Shown here one piece after another: positions 12,501 to 21,700 of a DNA stretch of 64,000 bases (position 1 is its first letter; every line of letters starts with the position of its first letter). The DNA lies in the NCBI GenBank assembly GCA_023053685.1, contig JALIGW010000013.1, positions 12,860,001-12,924,000 on the forward strand, given 5' to 3'. Both the position numbers and the translations under genes were made by a program. The notes under the pieces are model-generated. The model was not told the origin of the DNA. It saw only the letters and a list, made by a program, of their open reading frames with translations, and made no database searches. This DNA is from Diadophis punctatus similis. Taxonomy: Eukaryota; Chordata; Lepidosauria; Squamata; Dipsadidae.

Positions 12501-13056
12501 GTAACAGACAAAGAATTGGGCCAAGCACTAAACTAACCAGAAGCTTGGGATTCTGGATTTAAATATCACAGTAAGATATAATTAAAATAACCAAAGAGTT
12601 ACCCACTTAAAAAATATTTTCAAACTGTGGTTCGTTATATATAAATGTGTCTCAATCCTTCCTTTTGTTCGGCTGGGTTCTTACATCATCACTACACCAA
12701 AATTAAAAAAAAACCATTATGGCTTAGATTTGAGAACGACTGTAGGTTGAAGTAGGTGCATGTGTGTGTGTAAAACTTTGCAGTGGCAAATCCAGAATTT
12801 GGGGCTTAGAAATTATGAAGTATATCAACATATAGTTACTGTTTTACACTTCAGCTTCATTGCAAGCTTTTTCTTTGTCTTGGTGCAGCCTACCGGCAAT
12901 TTCCCAACATCTTCGTCTACTGATGTATCTTTAGCTGATGACCCCCAGCCACCTTCTCAGGCCAGCTGTAACCATGGGGTGCCTCCTAATGCTCCTCCAT
13001 TATACACACCAGCCTATTTCTTGTCAGGTGAAAAGCCTCCACCGTACGTACCATAG
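3397..13056 (+). CDS. TMEM255B: TMEM255B, 3' part (last five coding exons)
   Basis: Five exons, 3397-3477, 6120-6205, 7690-7849, 11834-11977 and 12889-13056, are all bounded by AG/GT and join in phase into 212 residues plus a TAG stop. The protein is a predicted four-pass membrane protein of the TMEM255 (FAM70) family, whose molecular function is poorly known. What is seen: a Cys-rich loop (eight Cys over exons 1-3, including CYCC), then a hydrophobic segment [20 protein letters not shown] (last membrane helix), then a long Pro-rich tail ending KPPPYVP, which contains a PPxY motif of the type bound by WW domains. The family is about 320-350 residues, so the N-terminal third, with the other membrane segments, lies outside the window to the left. 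The symbol rests on family-like sequence plus convergent GAS6 next door; TMEM255A is the alternative but lies elsewhere in mammals. Confidence 0.93.
4551..4690 (-). mobile_element. LINE/SINE 3' tail fragment
   Basis: Reverse complement reads GCCGCCCTGAGTCCTACGGG, then GGCGGCCTATAAG and a TAAA tail. This conserved reptilian retroposon 3' end is also seen at 48536-48600. The family was not identified further. Confidence 0.55.
5121..5220 (-). mobile_element. truncated Sauria-like SINE
   Basis: About 100 bp matching the tail-proximal part of the element at 818-1174 (AAAGGTTCTCCTCGCACATA, GGGCGGTGCTCATCTCC). The tRNA-like head is missing. Confidence 0.7.
5341..5612 (+). mobile_element. tRNA-derived SINE interrupted by a fold-back element
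   Basis: Head GTTTGGTGTAGTG at 5350; body GAGTTAAGGCATCAGGCTAG from about 5452; downstream TTGCCAAGGAAACTGCAGAG and a CACACA tail. Between them, 5370-5446 (TTTCTCAACCTTAGC to AATTGCTAAGAAAG) is a copy of the fold-back hAT family seen at 14931. Confidence 0.65.
6120..6205 (+). CDS. TMEM255B: TMEM255B exon: Cys-rich loop
   Basis: 86 bp between TTTACAG and GTAAGT, phase 0 to 2. It encodes 28 residues with six cysteines (VTC, KC, NTCYCC, NC). These probably form disulfides on the non-cytosolic side; this is inferred from Cys density only. A transposon fragment begins 17 bp after the donor. Confidence 0.94.
6223..6381. mobile_element. hAT-like non-autonomous element next to a TMEM255B donor
   Basis: Left end CAGGGTTATTGACCCC, right end AGGTTGAGGACCACTG. 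Flanks TTTTAGAC and CCTTAGAT are a weak 8-bp duplication. The element starts 17 bp beyond the exon boundary at 6205. Confidence 0.5.
6472..6554. repeat. (GATA)n microsatellite
   Basis: About 21 uninterrupted GATA units in a TMEM255B intron. GATA arrays are notably common in snake genomes. Confidence 0.95.
6717..7345 (-). mobile_element. L2/CR1-type LINE fragment (ORF2 C-terminus)
   Basis: On the - strand it encodes [16 protein letters not shown] and [12 protein letters not shown], followed by the frameshifted ELHWLP-type region. These are hallmarks of the C-terminal part of L2/CR1-group LINE ORF2. Stops and frameshifts show it is dead. Confidence 0.75.
7690..7849 (+). CDS. TMEM255B: TMEM255B exon: last membrane helix
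   Basis: 160 bp between TTTCCAG and GTAAGT. It completes an Asn codon split by the previous intron. It encodes [14 protein letters not shown] followed by a 20-residue hydrophobic segment ending in GAFKDV. Phase 0 at the 3' end. Confidence 0.95.
8391..8640 (+). mobile_element. tRNA-derived SINE, TTGCTA tail
   Basis: Head GAGCTGAGATAGCGCAGTGG, body CAGATTGTTGGGGGCAATAT, 3' region GTAAAGCACTATGAAGCGGT and a tail of GCTATT units. Same family as 19786-20025 and 21813-22040. Confidence 0.85.
8966..9062. mobile_element. fold-back hAT MITE (97 bp)
   Basis: Starts CAGAGGTTTTCAAACTTGGC and ends GTTTGGGGACCCCTG. The arms are inverted copies of each other. Perfect 8-bp target duplication ATATAGCC at 8958-8965 and 9063-9070. 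Confidence 0.88.
9071..11432. other. TMEM255B intron, mostly unique AT-rich DNA
   Basis: No exon, RNA gene or clear repeat was recognised. The stretch 10510-10700 (TTTTATTAAAAGATTTTTAT and AT-rich repeats) may be an old retroposon tail. Confidence 0.5.
11433..11535. mobile_element. fold-back hAT MITE, decayed
   Basis: CAGTGTTTCTCAACCTTGGC, then TGGACTTCAACTTCCAGAAT. The right arm is degenerate and the exact end is uncertain. Confidence 0.55.
11834..11977 (+). CDS. TMEM255B: TMEM255B exon: cytosolic tail, first part
   Basis: 144 bp, 48 codons, phase 0 at both ends, between CCATTGCAG and GTAGAG. It is rich in Pro, Ser and Tyr ([23 protein letters not shown]). Open reading continues on both sides, but the flanking residues lack family character and the splice sites are good. 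Confidence 0.93.
12187..12284. mobile_element. fold-back hAT MITE, decayed
   Basis: TTTCTCAAGCTTAACAATTT on the left and AAAAGTTGCCAGTCTTGATA on the right, around GGCTGGTAATTCTAGGAATT. Same family as 14931-15066. Confidence 0.5.
12889..13056 (+). CDS. TMEM255B: TMEM255B last coding exon
   Basis: Begins after TTGGTGCAG and runs 55 codons to a TAG stop at 13054-13056. It encodes a Ser/Pro-rich tail ending GEKPPPYVP, with the PPxY motif three residues from the end. The frame is open upstream of the acceptor, but that stretch reads through the polypyrimidine tract. Confidence 0.94.
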   Translation, partial: PTGNFPTSSSTDVSLADDPQPPSQASCNHGVPPNAPPLYTPAYFLSGEKPPPYVP

Positions 13057-14310
13057 CCAATAGATTATTATCCACCTGTTTTTGAAAAGTAAAATAGCTT
13101 TGGCAGTGAGAACAATGTGTGCTGACTAGGTTAGCTTCCATTCATTAATGTCATTTTGTGTGGCATTGTATTTCACCATTTTAAGTCTCAGAATGGAAAA
13201 TGGGCAGCATAAATGTGAGCAAATAATTCATGAAATCAATGTCAATTGGCTACCGGGTTACTTCCAGTAATATCAAGTGATTTTTTTTTCACCCCAACAA
13301 AGATATCTTCTCTAACAGTGTCACAATTGACTGCATTTGAGATTTATGTCTGGTTAAACTTAAGATATATTTTTTTAAAAAATAGCATGACTTAACTCCT
13401 ATTTACCAAGGAAAACCTTTAAACTGATCTACATCTCATATAACACCTATTAAATCATCATAATTAAGAAAATCTGCCAGAAAAATGCCATTTATTTTCC
13501 TGTGCATCTTTCAATAACAGTCATTTCTGGTTTTTCCCTATATATTTGTATGCAATTTGTGACATGAGATTTGTATTACAATATCCAGAGAACAGCAGAA
13601 TCCCAAAATTATAATGCAATCTGAGATATGCATTGTTACTTTTTCTTTAAAATGCGGACCAAACCAAATTGCCCAATTTTCCTGAGGCAGAACTATATTA
13701 AGTTGTATTCAGGACCAGGTATAGTAATAAATAAGGTTAGTCAAAACCAAAATAATATTATCCCTACAGCCACCCACATAGGTTAGCAATGCAGATACAC
13801 AATTGTTTCATATGTGATTTAACTCTCTAATAACAATCACCATCCATTTTTATATAGGAATGCAAGGTTTATCAATCTTTTCATTTTATTATGCAAAAGC
13901 AACAATTAGGTGATTTATTTTATCTCCAGTAAAAATTTACCTAAATTTATCTAGCTATCTCTCAGCATATATATAACCAATTGTCTTAGGAAAAGAGATG
14001 TTTCTCTGTTTTTTCTGCTTATTCAATATCTTCTTTTGGGTAAAGATGTCTTCCAAAAGATTGTGGTAGTTATTTTACAATAAAATATTATGTACATATT
14101 TTTCATATTTTCAGGGTATGCATTTTATCAAAAGGAGGGATAAATAATATAATCTAGTATGATCTAGGTTCCTCCCCTTCCCCACCCCATGGTACTATAT
14201 TGAAACATGAACTATATTTTAAATGTTTGGATTTGTTCTTCTTGTCTGAATAGTTTGTGCTGTCTAGGACTTAATACTGCTGGAAATAAAGTTATTGCTT
14301 TCTGCAAACT
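13057..14310 (+). other. TMEM255B: TMEM255B 3' UTR (probable)
   Basis: AT-rich sequence after the stop codon. An AATAAA hexamer lies at 14285-14290 and an earlier one at 14079-14084; either could direct polyadenylation. No repeats are evident between the stop and the first hexamer. The end given is a guess about 20 bases after the second signal. Confidence 0.55.
14285..14290 (+). terminator. TMEM255B: candidate polyadenylation signal of TMEM255B
   Basis: Canonical AATAAA in the gene's orientation, about 1.2 kb after the stop. An alternative lies at 14079-14084. Confidence 0.5.
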
Positions 14311-14489
14311 GCAGATTCAGCCAATTAATAATTGGGCACAAGAAAGGACATTGTGAAAGGAATCTATTGGGAAAGAGGATGATTTGGGGCTCACCAACTG
14401 TTCCAAAAAGGCTGGACAGAGTTCCTTCTCTCCATTGCCTGTTCCTAGCTTAAAAACACTCATGTTGTCAAAGTCTCAGAAGGCCATGG

Positions 14490-14735
14490 GAGATACAGCA
14501 ATGGTAGGGTTTTGTTGTCTTCCAGTCAATTGTGTCAGATTCTCAGAAACTTCCTGGACAAGTTCCTGCAATTTTCTTGGCAAGGGTTTTTCTTCAGACG
14601 TGGTTTGCCATTTCCTAGGGTTGAGAAAAAGGCTCATGATCACCTAACAGGCTTCGTGCCTGAGCCAGACTAGAACTCACAGTCTCCCAGTTTCCCGCCT
14701 GTTGCCATAACCAGTACACCTCTCCTAGGAGGTTA
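14490..14735 (-). mobile_element. tRNA-derived SINE, old copy
   Basis: Reverse orientation. Contains a body region TTTGCCATTTCC and a decayed tRNA-like head (AGACTAGAACTCACAGTCTC). Relative of the copies at 5341 and 57775. Confidence 0.5.
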
Positions 14736-14930
14736 TTAGGGCTTGCAAAATCCTCTTCTATTTCATTATCCACAATAAACAGAGAAAATATATGCCCAAT
14801 CTGAAATAAAAAGGATTGGTCTTTGGGGAAAAAATTACTTAAAATCAGAAAAAATAAATATATTATATTCCCCAAATATCCTCAATAGTCAGTATTACCA
14901 GCCATTATTATATATTTATATATCCTATAT

Positions 14931-15066
14931 CAGTGTTTCCCAACCTTGGCAACTTGAAGATGTCTGGACTTCAACTCCCAGAATTCCCCAGCCAGCATTC
15001 GCTGGCTGGGGAATTCTGGGAGTTGAAGTCCAGACATCTTCAAGTTGCCAAGGTTGGGAAACACTG
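14931..15066. mobile_element. fold-back hAT MITE: perfect 66-bp inverted repeat
   Basis: 136 bp made of two identical 66-bp arms in opposite orientation around the loop ATTC (14997-15000). It starts CAGTGTTTCCCAACCTTGGC. Perfect 8-bp target duplication TCCTATAT at 14923-14930 and 15067-15074. It lies between the two gene ends. Confidence 0.95.
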
Positions 15067-15224
15067 TCCTATATTATTATACATTTATAATCTAATAACA
15101 TTTCTCTGAACAGGCTAAATGAGGAGAGAAATATGCTTGTCACTTTTTTCTTTTTAATTTGCATAATAATACCTCGCACCATAATGTAAACATATATTTT
15201 AAAGCTTAAAAAACGCTTAATTAT

Positions 15225-15345
15225 CTGACCTTATGAACTTTATGATGTGTGGACATCAACTTCCAGAAATTCGCAGCCACTTGGCTAAGGAATTCTGGGA
15301 GTTAAAAGTCCACACATCTTAAAGTTCACAAAGTTGAGAAAAATC
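15225..15345. mobile_element. fold-back hAT MITE, decayed
   Basis: GATGTGTGGACATCAACTTC on the left and TTAAAAGTCCACACATCTTA on the right, around a GGAATTCTGGGAG core. The arms are inverted but diverged. Confidence 0.6.
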
Positions 15346-15429
15346 TGATCTATGATATCCAATCAATTCTGAACCTTATATAACTCATTACAGCCAAGAA
15401 CATTTATAAACAAGAAAAGGTTGTTTTCT

Positions 15430-15515
15430 TGATTGCGAGAAAACCACCAAGCTCAGAGAGCAGTAAGGACTCCTCATTTCAACCCTGAACTACAAATATT
15501 CTATTAGTTCTAAAC
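15430..15515 (+). mobile_element. Penelope-like element tail fragment
   Basis: Contains CCACCAAGCTCAGAGAGC and CATTTCAACCCTGAACTAC, matching the terminal part of the Penelope-like element at 48735-49018. Confidence 0.5.
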
Positions 15516-17497
15516 ATGCTTGATCTGGTATAATGGGGGTTTTGGGACTTGTTCTTTAAAGTTATCTGCTTTAAATGGATTTTTAACCGAGTAACAATTC
15601 CGTTGCATGAAGGGGCAGTGGAAATATTTTTAGAATGAAGTAATTTGGGACAATTAAAACTATTTTATAAATAAATAATTTAATGCTTTAAGATATTTCT
15701 GACCACACTGAACACACCAATATGAAGGGCAACTTCCATTCCTAGACAGGGTGTAGTCCTGGGAAAAGAAATTTCAGTAGTGTAGCTCCTAAAGTAAGAT
15801 GATTAATAAAAGTCTTGGAATCTGCTTGGAACTAGACAGGAACCCATATAATGGGTTGGGTATTTTGTATGATGATACTTGCTCCAATGTAACAAGCCCG
15901 AAAAAACAAAATACTAGATTTGGGGCAAAGTGTCTGTAAGAAGAAAAACTCAACCATAACAACTTGTTAGCACTTTGGTGACAGTACTTAGCTTCCTATC
16001 TATTACAGAGTACAGACTGATAAGTCTTCAAACATACATGAAGTACTATAGGCAGTGTTAAGAGATGGCTAAAATCAACCCAACCAACTGAAGGATGGCT
16101 CAGTGTGTGTAAGGCCATTGTGTACTGTATTTGCAGATAATGAAAAAACTAGAAAGGTTCATTATCTTGTATACCTAACAGCTTAAATAATAACTGAAAT
16201 TTGAGCCAGGTCAGTATCTCAAAAGTTTTACATCTCTGTTCCAGATCTACATCATCCATCTGAGAGCAAATTAGGAGACAGAAATTCTAGAACACCAGCA
16301 AAGTAGAAAAGTGGCAGATATTAGAATTAGTAATTCCTATTCTCTATATGCTGAAATTTCAAGCTCAATTGGAGCTTGGCTACAAGATTTATGGTGTCAA
16401 TCATGGCTGCTTTTCCAATCATGTTGAAAAATTACCACAGAGTTATGCTCTTTATATTTTCAATGAGAAAGGAGGAAAAAATATAGTGATATATATATAT
16501 ATATATTTGTGGGCATGTCTGTGTATGTGCATGAAGGGAGAATACATGAACAGATGAATGAATGCAGGATAAATGCCATGTGTCTAAATAAAATCCTTTT
16601 AAAATGTTTTTGTGGGCCTCTTCTTATATATGGAAAAATAGTGTCACAAAATGACTTGATATAAATAGGATAACCAACATTCTCAGCACTTCAGAAAGCA
16701 TCCAAAAACAGGTGATAAATCAGAGGGCTATACATATATTACTACAAATATACATGTATGTTTTGGCAAAAGCTTAAACGTCAATTATTTCCTCTCCAGT
16801 GCAATACTGCTATTCCATAGTTCGTTTGTCAAGCAATCCAATTAGTAAGCTGCTGATAATGTTATAGTGTCATAATGTAACTATACTATACTACTTTGTA
16901 ACTACCCCCCACCAATAGAAAAACATATATTGCTTTACTCCTATATTTTTTCAGCTTTTGATGGGCTAAATTTGAAAAAATGCTGTTATATTGGGATTGA
17001 AAGGCAAAAGTCCTGGGGAAAATAGCTTTCCCAATCAGAAAAAGGCAAATGTATTCTGAAATAACACACAAATAATCTGAATAAAAAACAGCAAGCTGAT
17101 GCAATAACTTAGGAACAGCAGGATAGACATGGGCTATATAAAAATTCAAGAGAGCCCAAGCTTGTTACTTTTTTTTCAAATTAATTTATCAATGGGGTAG
17201 TTATCTGTAGCATATTAAGACTTTATAAGGCCAATCTGTTTTACTAACTTTTATTGGATTCCAGGTTAGTCTAGAAAACCACTGGGTACTTGGGTAAGAA
17301 AAAAGGAAGACTTGAAAAGGAATACTTGAGGAATGGAGAACCCTTTTCCCAGCATATAAGACGCTGGAAGCAGGCTGGATGGAGCTCATTGGGTTAAACT
17401 TTATCAATCCAAAACATGACTTCCATCCTCGAGGAGAGTGTTCTGCACTGTAGAGGCTGAAATTGAATTTAAATGCTGGGTCCTCCTTCCTTTAAAC

Positions 17498-17632
17498 CAG
17501 GGATCCTCAAACTTGGCAACTTTAAGACTTGTGGACTTCAACTCCCAGAATTCTCCAGCCAGCTATACTGGCTGGAGAATTCTGGGATTTGAAGTCCACA
17601 AGTCTTAAAGTTGCCAAGTTTGAAGACCTCTG
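17498..17632. mobile_element. fold-back hAT MITE (135 bp)
   Basis: Starts CAGGGATCCTCAAACTTGGC and ends AAGTTTGAAGACCTCTG. The arms pair around GCCAGCTATACTGGC. Perfect 8-bp target duplication CTTTAAAC at 17490-17497 and 17633-17640. Confidence 0.92.
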
Positions 17633-18256
17633 CTTTAAACACTGAACTTATCAAGTTTCAGGAAATGGTTCCTAAACTGCTTCTGCTGGAACAGACACTC
17701 TTTTTGTATTTTGTGATCCTCCTACTCTTCTGAAGATCCCAATCCTACTGGATAAAGTCAAGTTTACTTTTGTTTATTGTGAGAAAGAGAGCTGAGAGAA
17801 CTGGTTATCCAAAGATAATCAGGAAAACAGGTTTAAAATCCATACCACCCTTTGAATAAGCCAAAGGAAAAAGGTGGGGCACTCCATCCTATGCTTTTGC
17901 ATCCCATATGTTTTTACTATATCCAAAGTGAGAATAGCATTAGTATGAGGATTTTATCTTACAAGCCTTGATTTTCCATTACAGATTATACTTCCGAAAA
18001 AGGCAAAAGGAACCAAGAGAGGAGAATGGGAACCACTATTAAACATGTGCATTTAAATGTTCCTTGTTCCCTCCATAATTGCTGTTTGCCATGAAAGATT
18101 TTTCTAAAACCCAAAGCCAAACTTAATTTGTCTAAATTACATAGGAAAACACATTTGCTAAGCTTAAGCTTTGAATGGGAGAAAATGTTAAAACCTCACT
18201 GCCCATGTTCACCTACAGTAAATGCTGCCCTTGCATCATATAATTCAACAAAAAGT

Positions 18257-18615
18257 TTTATTTTTTTCATATTTTGTAAGTTAGGAAGCAGCATTAAAAA
18301 AATACAGAATTATTTTTAATCTTTCAGTCCACACAAAGTAATTTTACCAGCGACCATGAACTGCCTTTCAACTACTCACCTCAGACAACAATTTGCAACT
18401 TCTGGTTATTAACATTAGTCTTCTCAACTATTTACAAATATATTACATATTTTAAATCCTCTCAAGCAAAGAAATATTTCAATAATTAACACAGTAGATC
18501 CTACATAACTTCAGTGTTCAAGGGAACTATACACGCAGTGCTGGAAATCTGAATAATTTATAACTGAAATGCACATATGTTGAATACAAAAATTCTGTGT
18601 GTGTTGCAGTGGCAT
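18257..18615 (-). other. GAS6: GAS6 3' UTR (probable)
   Basis: AT-rich sequence after the stop. The first AATAAA in the gene's orientation is the reverse complement of TTTATT at 18257-18262. The true end could lie farther left; another hexamer lies near 17248. Confidence 0.45.
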
Positions 18616-18767
18616 CTATTGACCAGTTTCTACTGGAGGACAAGAATGAGAGGTGATGTCATTGGTCTTTTGGAGCGCCTCATCTAAATCCAGAGCTTGA
18701 TTGTTAACTTTCACCGTCATGCAGCCATGGTAGGAAGCAGTAACTGGAGTTGAAGTGACAGGAACAT
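18616..18767 (-). CDS. GAS6: GAS6 exon 15: LG2 end and stop
   Basis: 152 bp from acceptor AACACCACAG to the TAG stop at 18618-18616. Encodes [20 protein letters not shown] and the conserved ending [15 protein letters not shown]. It lies about 5.1 kb from exon 14. Confidence 0.95.
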
Positions 18768-21700
18768 CTGTGGTGTTTTTAAAACAAGAACAAGAAAGAA
18801 AGACATCTTCAATAAACACTACTACCAAGCTCCTCATTCTTCTTAATTTCAAAATATATAAAACAGTTGTTCTTTTTGATGTTGTAAGTAGTTCATGTAT
18901 CTTATAATGGCTATATGAACAGTTGAGCCCCACTATGAAAACAAAAATTCACAAAAAGCACCTTTGCAAATGAAGAACCAGAACTTATATCCTGGAATGA
19001 ATTCTAATTTCTTATCACTTCTACTTTCAAAATCTTCACTGTAATTTTTAAATATAAACTTTTGGCAGTGGAGTGGCTCTCCAACTGCAGAGCAAACCAC
19101 TGCCAAAACCTAAAACCTGAGCTACAAATATTTTCTATTATTTCAACATAAACTTTAGCTCCCCAGGTGATGGATGCAGCATCATGATCCAAGTTCTGCC
19201 TCTTTGTACATGCACTGATGTAGAATGGGTCGAAATATCATTTCCCTATCTTATCAGCTTTGCCCCTCCTCTTAGACAAAAGGTTAACACACAATACACA
19301 TAACAAACAGGACTAGCTTTGATTCCCCCCATTGATTACAGCATCATGACTTTTTTTTTGAAAAATACACCTTGCAAACATATCTCTATTATACAACCAG
19401 TCTCCGGGATGTGTATTTACCTCCACTGCCTTGCTGGACTCAGAAACACCGCAAGATCACAGTTTTTGTTAAAATGATGAATGCACAAGCATTTGTCATT
19501 TGCTTCCCTTGACCTCACCTGCCAATTGAAGTTTAGCCATACAGATAGTCCTCGATCTATGACCGTAAAGGACATGTTGTGATGGTTGTTAAGCGGGATC
19601 AACTTGGTTAATGACCCCCGCCCCTGCTCTTCCTGATGATGTCAAATGACCATGCAGGTCGTTAAGTGGAGCATGGAGTGCCTCTGGAGTGGGAGAGGCC
19701 TAGTGCAGGCCCAGACCCACCTGCTGTGGGACTCCCAAGATCTTCCTCACCCCAACACACACCATGCTCTGCTGCTGCCCCTCAAGAGCCGAGGTGGCGC
19801 AGTGGTTAAATGCAGCTACTGCAGGCTACTGCTAGTTCAGCAGTTCAGCTGTTCAAATCTCACCCGCTCAAGGTTGACTCAGCCTTCCATCCTTCTGAGG
19901 TCAGTAAAATGAGGACCCAGATTGTTGGGGGCAATATGCTGAACTCTGTAAACCGCTTAGAGAGGGCTGTAAAGCACTGTGAAGCGGTATATAAGTCTAA
20001 GTGCTATTGCTATTGCTATTGCTAAGGTCCCCACAGTCCTTAGACCTGCTTCTGTCCCTCCACCAGGTCCCCGCATGCCTTGTACAAAAGTACAAAAAAC
20101 TATACTTTTCATATGAAATATTATTTTCTAATCTATAGCACCTCCCTTCTCTCCCTGAAACATATGGAATGTAGTTTCTCCAACAGGCCTTGGGTGATAT
20201 CCAGAAAAAATCAGGAAGAACTTTGCACTTATCAGGAAGATATTACCTAACTGGGGGGGGGGGGACATCTGAGCAATCTAATGCCTGGATGGGGTGGGGC
20301 AGAAAACACAAGGAAAAACAGTCATCAGCAGACATTTGCATTCCACTTCTGCAGGATTCCTCTACAAACCAATACTTTAAACTCTTGCATCTGTAAAAAC
20401 TCTTCAAGTACTCAGAAAATAAAAGTAAGGAGCAAATAATATGCCACATTATCTGAGTAAGTCTGATATATCCAAATATCCATGATTAATTAACAATGAC
20501 ATAAGTACAGTATTTAAGAACCAAGGCCTTGGTTTTTTGCACTAACTGTAACAATTACTCCCTCTCTATCCTCTTATATTTCTGTGTTATCCATAGAAAC
20601 CTTTTCTTTCCAAGAGCTGGCTTCCACAGATACAGGCATATACACATATACACACAGTGCCTCTTTAGTACCCATTTGAAAATGCAGAGAGAAATCTAAG
20701 TTTAGCTCAATAATCTAAACTTAATCTAATAGGATCATATGGACAGACTTTTACTACAGGCTTGATTATTGCTAATAACTATGTACAGCAAGAGAAATGA
20801 ATGAGCCCATGACATATTCCTACGTTCACTGAGCATATACTTCACATATACTAAAACAGCGGCCCTCAATCTTTTGGGCACCAGGGACCAATTCCGCGGA
20901 GAGAGGTTTTTCTGCAGACCAGAAGAGATATGGTTTTGCATGTTGCCTGCACCTCGCGGATGGGGCTTCGCTTGTTTGCGTGTACCGGTTTCTGGCATGC
21001 CGCAGACTGGTGCCAGTCCATGGACTGGGGGTTGGGAGACCCCTGTACTAAAAAATAGAACTGGGCTTTCAGTAAGAATCGTGGGAATGTACTTTACTTC
21101 TACATAACTATAAGAGAATGTCTGCAATTTGATATGATTTGACAAGTTGACTTTTCTGTCACTTAATCTGTTGTACAAGAGCAATCCTGAAGCAAAACGG
21201 ATATTGATTTTGCAGCATCACCAACAACAGCAATAATAATGATGTTTTCCCATATAGCTTCAAATAGTCCTTGTAAAGAAGGTGGGATAGCCTGGCAGAT
21301 GTTTTTGATGTTTGATAGCCATGTCCTGAGTTATTCAGTATTGTTGACAGAGGAATCAGTGCAATGACAAACTGTAGTGGTGATATTGAGTCTCCTTGAA
21401 AGATTCTTCTCTTGATGTTAACTTCTCCCAGTCTATCATGATTGACCAATGGAGAACCATGTCCTCCAATGTGCCATCGATCTTTGCATAAAGCTTCTGA
21501 TATTTCTACTGGCTCCGGTTATTTCTAAGCACTTGATTAACCAATCATGTGGCAGGGAGTCGAATGCTTTCCTGTAATCAAGCCATGCTACATTGAAGTT
21601 GGTCTTCCTTCTCTTCCAGTTTTCCAGAATCATCTTGTCAATTAGAAGTTGATCTTTTATTCCTAAGCTGTTTGGGCAGGTTTTTTTCTGCTCAGGTGGA

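Larger units (their letters stand above)
14311..18256. other. intergenic gap between convergent TMEM255B and GAS6
   Basis: About 4 kb with no exon-like sequence. It holds an old tRNA-derived SINE (14490-14735, reverse orientation), a perfect fold-back element (14931-15066), a decayed fold-back (15225-15345), a short Penelope-type tail fragment (15430-15515) and a second fold-back with a perfect target duplication (17498-17632). Otherwise it is plain AT-rich DNA. Confidence 0.7.
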
